Source of the DNA: an uncultured Nitrospirota bacterium
GTDB lineage: Bacteria > Nitrospirota > Nitrospiria > Nitrospirales > UBA8639
Length of the DNA: 64,000 bases
NCBI GenBank assembly: GCA_937139405.1
Contig: CAKZPV010000025.1
Span: 1-64,000 of the forward strand
Direction of reading: 5' to 3'
Part shown: piece after piece, positions 61,780 through 64,000 of the stretch
How positions within the stretch are numbered: the stretch's first letter is position 1
Layout of the letters: each line of letters begins with the position of its first letter
Program-made: the position numbers and the translations under genes
The notes under the pieces: model-generated
Databases searched by the model: none
Told to the model about the DNA's origin: nothing
Seen by the model: the letters and a program-made list of their open reading frames with translations, nothing else

Positions 61780-63117
61780 CTACTTTACTTGGGTACCCTT
61801 TTTCTGAGGAAGAAAATATTTATCGATAAGTGTTTGTTTAATGAGCAATTCCTGAGGTTCAAAACACTCGCCCAAAGTTTCCCAACAGAGGTCCAGTGCC
61901 TTCTCAATAGGGAGAGAAACATTGATGTCCATAAACCGCCTCCGAAATAGCTGACCAAATTTCAACAGTTTCTCATCGAAAGGAGAGAGATCAAAAGCCA
62001 TGGCCTGTTTTTGGGCCGTTTCCTGAGCCCCTGCGTACAGGCGAATCATGGTATTCATGATCTGGGCGTGATCCTCTCGGGTGACTTTACCAATAACCCG
62101 TTGTTTTAAACGGGATAAAGAGCCAAACGGATCAATCATGCGATCATGAAGATAAAGCTGCCCCTCAGTGATGTACCCCGTGTTGTCCGGCACGGGATGG
62201 GTAACATCATTTCCGGGCATCGTGGTAACCGTAAGAATGGTCACGGACCCTGCTCCTTTGAAATCGCAAGCTTTTTCATACCGTTTGGCAAGCTGAGTGT
62301 AGAGATCACCCAAATATCCGCGATTTGAAGGAATATGCTCCAAGGCAAGCCCGATTTCCTTCATGGCATCCGCATACGCTGTCATATCCGTAAGCAACAC
62401 CAGGACTCGTTTTCCTTCTTCCACAGCGAACCGTTCGGCAACCGCCAAAGCCATATCAGGGACGAGCAATCTTTCAACTATGGGGTCGGAGGCCAAATTG
62501 ACAAACATCACGGTTCGATGGAAAACCCCTTGTTCCTCAAAAGTCGATCGGAAAAAATAGAAATCGTCGAAGATTATCCCTAAGCCACCAAAGACCACGA
62601 TATCCGCGTCTGCTTGAAAACCAATACGGGCTAGTAGTTCATTATGGGGTTCGCCCGGGATGGTAAAGATCGGAATTTTTTGACTTTCCACCAGGCTGTT
62701 AAACAGATCAATCATCGGAATATCTGTGTGAATCATGGTTTGAGGCATCACCCGCATGATGGGATTGACTGTAGGCCCAGCGATAGTGATTTTTGGTTCA
62801 GCCAAAAGATCCGGCCCTGCATCAATAGGTTTACCAGACCCTCGAAAAATTCGTCCCAAAATATTAGGAGAATATGTAACTTGCATAGGAGTGCCCAAAA
62901 ATCGCACGGTCGATCCCGTCGAAAAACCTTTAGCCCCCGCGAACAGTTGTAAGCTGGCGACCTCTCTATTCAACTCAATCACACAAGCCATCGATCGTTC
63001 GCCGTTGATATTTTCGACGATCCCGAGTTCCCCCAACGGAATATTGGGTGCGCGTACACGCAGTATATCCCCGACAATACCCAGGATTCGTGTGTGCCGA
63101 TACAGGTCTTGACTCAA
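61780..63117 (-). CDS. ntpB: V-type ATPase regulatory subunit B
   Basis: A 445-residue non-catalytic nucleotide-binding subunit. It lacks a true P-loop (TIPGEPHNELLARIGFQ in that place), as in all B subunits, and has VLVLLTDMTAYADAMKEIGL, SVTILTVTTMPGNDVTHPVP and GYITEGQLYLHDR. The likely start is TTG at 63117, with AAGGAT nine bases upstream. It is the first ATPase gene of this operon and follows nhaA, 111 bases upstream. Confidence 0.96.
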   Translation of the reverse strand: MSQDLYRHTRILGIVGDILRVRAPNIPLGELGIVENINGERSMACVIELNREVASLQLFAGAKGFSTGSTVRFLGTPMQVTYSPNILGRIFRGSGKPIDAGPDLLAEPKITIAGPTVNPIMRVMPQTMIHTDIPMIDLFNSLVESQKIPIFTIPGEPHNELLARIGFQADADIVVFGGLGIIFDDFYFFRSTFEEQGVFHRTVMFVNLASDPIVERLLVPDMALAVAERFAVEEGKRVLVLLTDMTAYADAMKEIGLALEHIPSNRGYLGDLYTQLAKRYEKACDFKGAGSVTILTVTTMPGNDVTHPVPDNTGYITEGQLYLHDRMIDPFGSLSRLKQRVIGKVTREDHAQIMNTMIRLYAGAQETAQKQAMAFDLSPFDEKLLKFGQLFRRRFMDINVSLPIEKALDLCWETLGECFEPQELLIKQTLIDKYFLPQKKGTQVK

Positions 63118-63228
63118 CGTAATAAAATCCTTTTGAGCATCTGGTTCTTCAAAGAACGGTCTCTATAAAAAGAAAGCCCCTGATTGAAGGCATAGACCCA
63201 TATCCGTATGAACATTGCAGGCTTGGAT

Positions 63229-64000
63229 CTATCCATCATTGCTTCTTATGGTCGAACGGTAAAGGACAAACATTCCTGTTACAGCAGATAAGGTCGAACC
63301 TGTTAGGATAGCGAATCGGGAAGATTGGAGGAGGCTAGGTTCAGCGAATGCCAGTGAAGAAACAAAAAGGCTCATAGTGAAGCCAATTCCTCCCAACAAC
63401 GCGACTCCATAGAGCTGCGACCAACTTATTTCATCAGGTAGCTGTGCCAATCTAAGTTGCACGGCAATCCATGCGGCAACAAATATTCCGAGTTGCTTGC
63501 CAAGAAACAACCCAGTCATGATTCCAGCCGATGACTTGTTGAAGAGCGTTTCAAGCTGAGCACCCGAAAAAGAGACACCAGAATTGAAGAAGGCAAATAA
63601 GGGAACCACGCACAAAAACCCCCAAGGCCGCAATTGTCTCTCTGTTTCACCAAGTGGAGAATAGCCTGCTCGACCTGGAACACGTAATGGAACCGCTAGT
63701 CCGATAAGCACGCCAACCAACGCCGGCTCAATCCCGGCCTTCAACGTCGAGACCCAGAGAAATAAACCAATGAAAACGTAGCCAGCAGGTCTGACAATAT
63801 TAAAAATGTTGAGACCCACCAATGCTGTTCCCCCAATTGCAGCCAGAGTTAAAGGAAAAAGAGCCAGTTCTTGACCATAGAAAAGCCCAATGATGAAGAC
63901 GGCTCCAATATCATCAAAGACAGCCACGGCCATGAGGAAAACCTTGAGACTATGAGGTATTCGGGCATTGAAAAATGACAAGATTCCGAGGGCTAGCACG
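63229..64000 (-). CDS. nhaA: Na+/H+ antiporter NhaA (partial, C-terminal part)
   Basis: The gene continues past the right edge; 256 residues are visible, with about seven helices. The segment VFLMAVAVFDDIGAVFIIGL contains the adjacent aspartates that bind Na+ in E. coli NhaA (D163, D164). Later blocks LFAFFNSGVSFSG, FLGKQLGIFVAAWIAV and LLGGIGFTMSLFVSSLAF are typical. It exchanges internal Na+ for protons. Its place just ahead of a V-ATPase with sodium-type rotor ligands suggests shared sodium homeostasis. Confidence 0.93.
   Translation of the reverse strand, partial: VLALGILSFFNARIPHSLKVFLMAVAVFDDIGAVFIIGLFYGQELALFPLTLAAIGGTALVGLNIFNIVRPAGYVFIGLFLWVSTLKAGIEPALVGVLIGLAVPLRVPGRAGYSPLGETERQLRPWGFLCVVPLFAFFNSGVSFSGAQLETLFNKSSAGIMTGLFLGKQLGIFVAAWIAVQLRLAQLPDEISWSQLYGVALLGGIGFTMSLFVSSLAFAEPSLLQSSRFAILTGSTLSAVTGMFVLYRSTIRSNDG

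Overview
The window joins two kinds of DNA. About 1-40 kb is a conjugative, plasmid-like element. About 42.4-64 kb looks like ordinary chromosome. No rRNA or marker gene is present, so the host cannot be named. The mix of an orphan flgK, phosphoketolase, a HAD-GH65 fusion, a copper P-type ATPase and a V-type ATPase beside NhaA would fit a Nitrospirota (Nitrospira-like) bacterium, but this is only an impression.

Layout of the element. 0-2.8 kb: a mercury-type operon on the minus strand (membrane protein, merT, merP-like, carboxymuconolactone-decarboxylase-like, DsrE-like gene running off the edge), read divergently from merR through a 19-bp-spacer MerR-type promoter; no merA is visible. 2.8-6 kb: truncated ORF6N gene, radC-like gene, a 79-aa gene with a terminator, and a DUF3365 haem protein. 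6-21.2 kb: one long minus-strand type IV secretion/mating-pair block in the order replication-relaxation-like gene, virB11, (opposite-strand PAS-like ORF), virB3, virB2, virB4, virB5, small secreted protein, virB6, virB8, virB9, virB10, PilL-like, OmpA-like lipoprotein, 78-aa gene, trbM, OmpA-like lipoprotein, coiled-coil lipoprotein. A large nested palindrome at 21464-21599, a candidate oriT, separates this block from the VirD4/TraG coupling protein. No classical relaxase is visible.

24-27.4 kb is an accessory (defence-like) island: a Panacea antitoxin with an overlapping putative toxin, then a TcmP/DUF5131 (Gp37/Gp68) pair. 27.6-32.6 kb is the replication and partition core: RepA-type initiator, six TTCCTTCA iterons with a perfect DnaA box, parB-parA, an AT-rich region and a winged-helix protein. 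A shared 12-bp palindrome, ACCGACGTCGGT, lies on both sides of parAB. 32.8-40 kb holds a tyrosine recombinase, intact and broken Uma2 genes, a resolvase fragment and three large secreted proteins of unknown function. A tRNA-Gln-like sequence and a complete IS1182-family element follow.

Chromosomal side: two secreted or outer-membrane proteins, flgK with a sigma-28-like promoter, copA, a beta-phosphoglucomutase-GH65 fusion, phosphoketolase, a saccharopine-dehydrogenase-like protein and a galT remnant. These suggest disaccharide phosphorolysis feeding sugar phosphates toward the phosphoketolase shunt. Last is a V-type ATPase operon in the order B-D-I-K-E-DUF2764-A preceded by nhaA. Its K subunit carries the residues that bind sodium in Enterococcus hirae NtpK, so a sodium-coupled rotary ATPase working with a Na+/H+ antiporter is plausible.

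Starts were chosen by ribosome-binding site and signal peptide position. No database search was run; family names rest on motif recognition.
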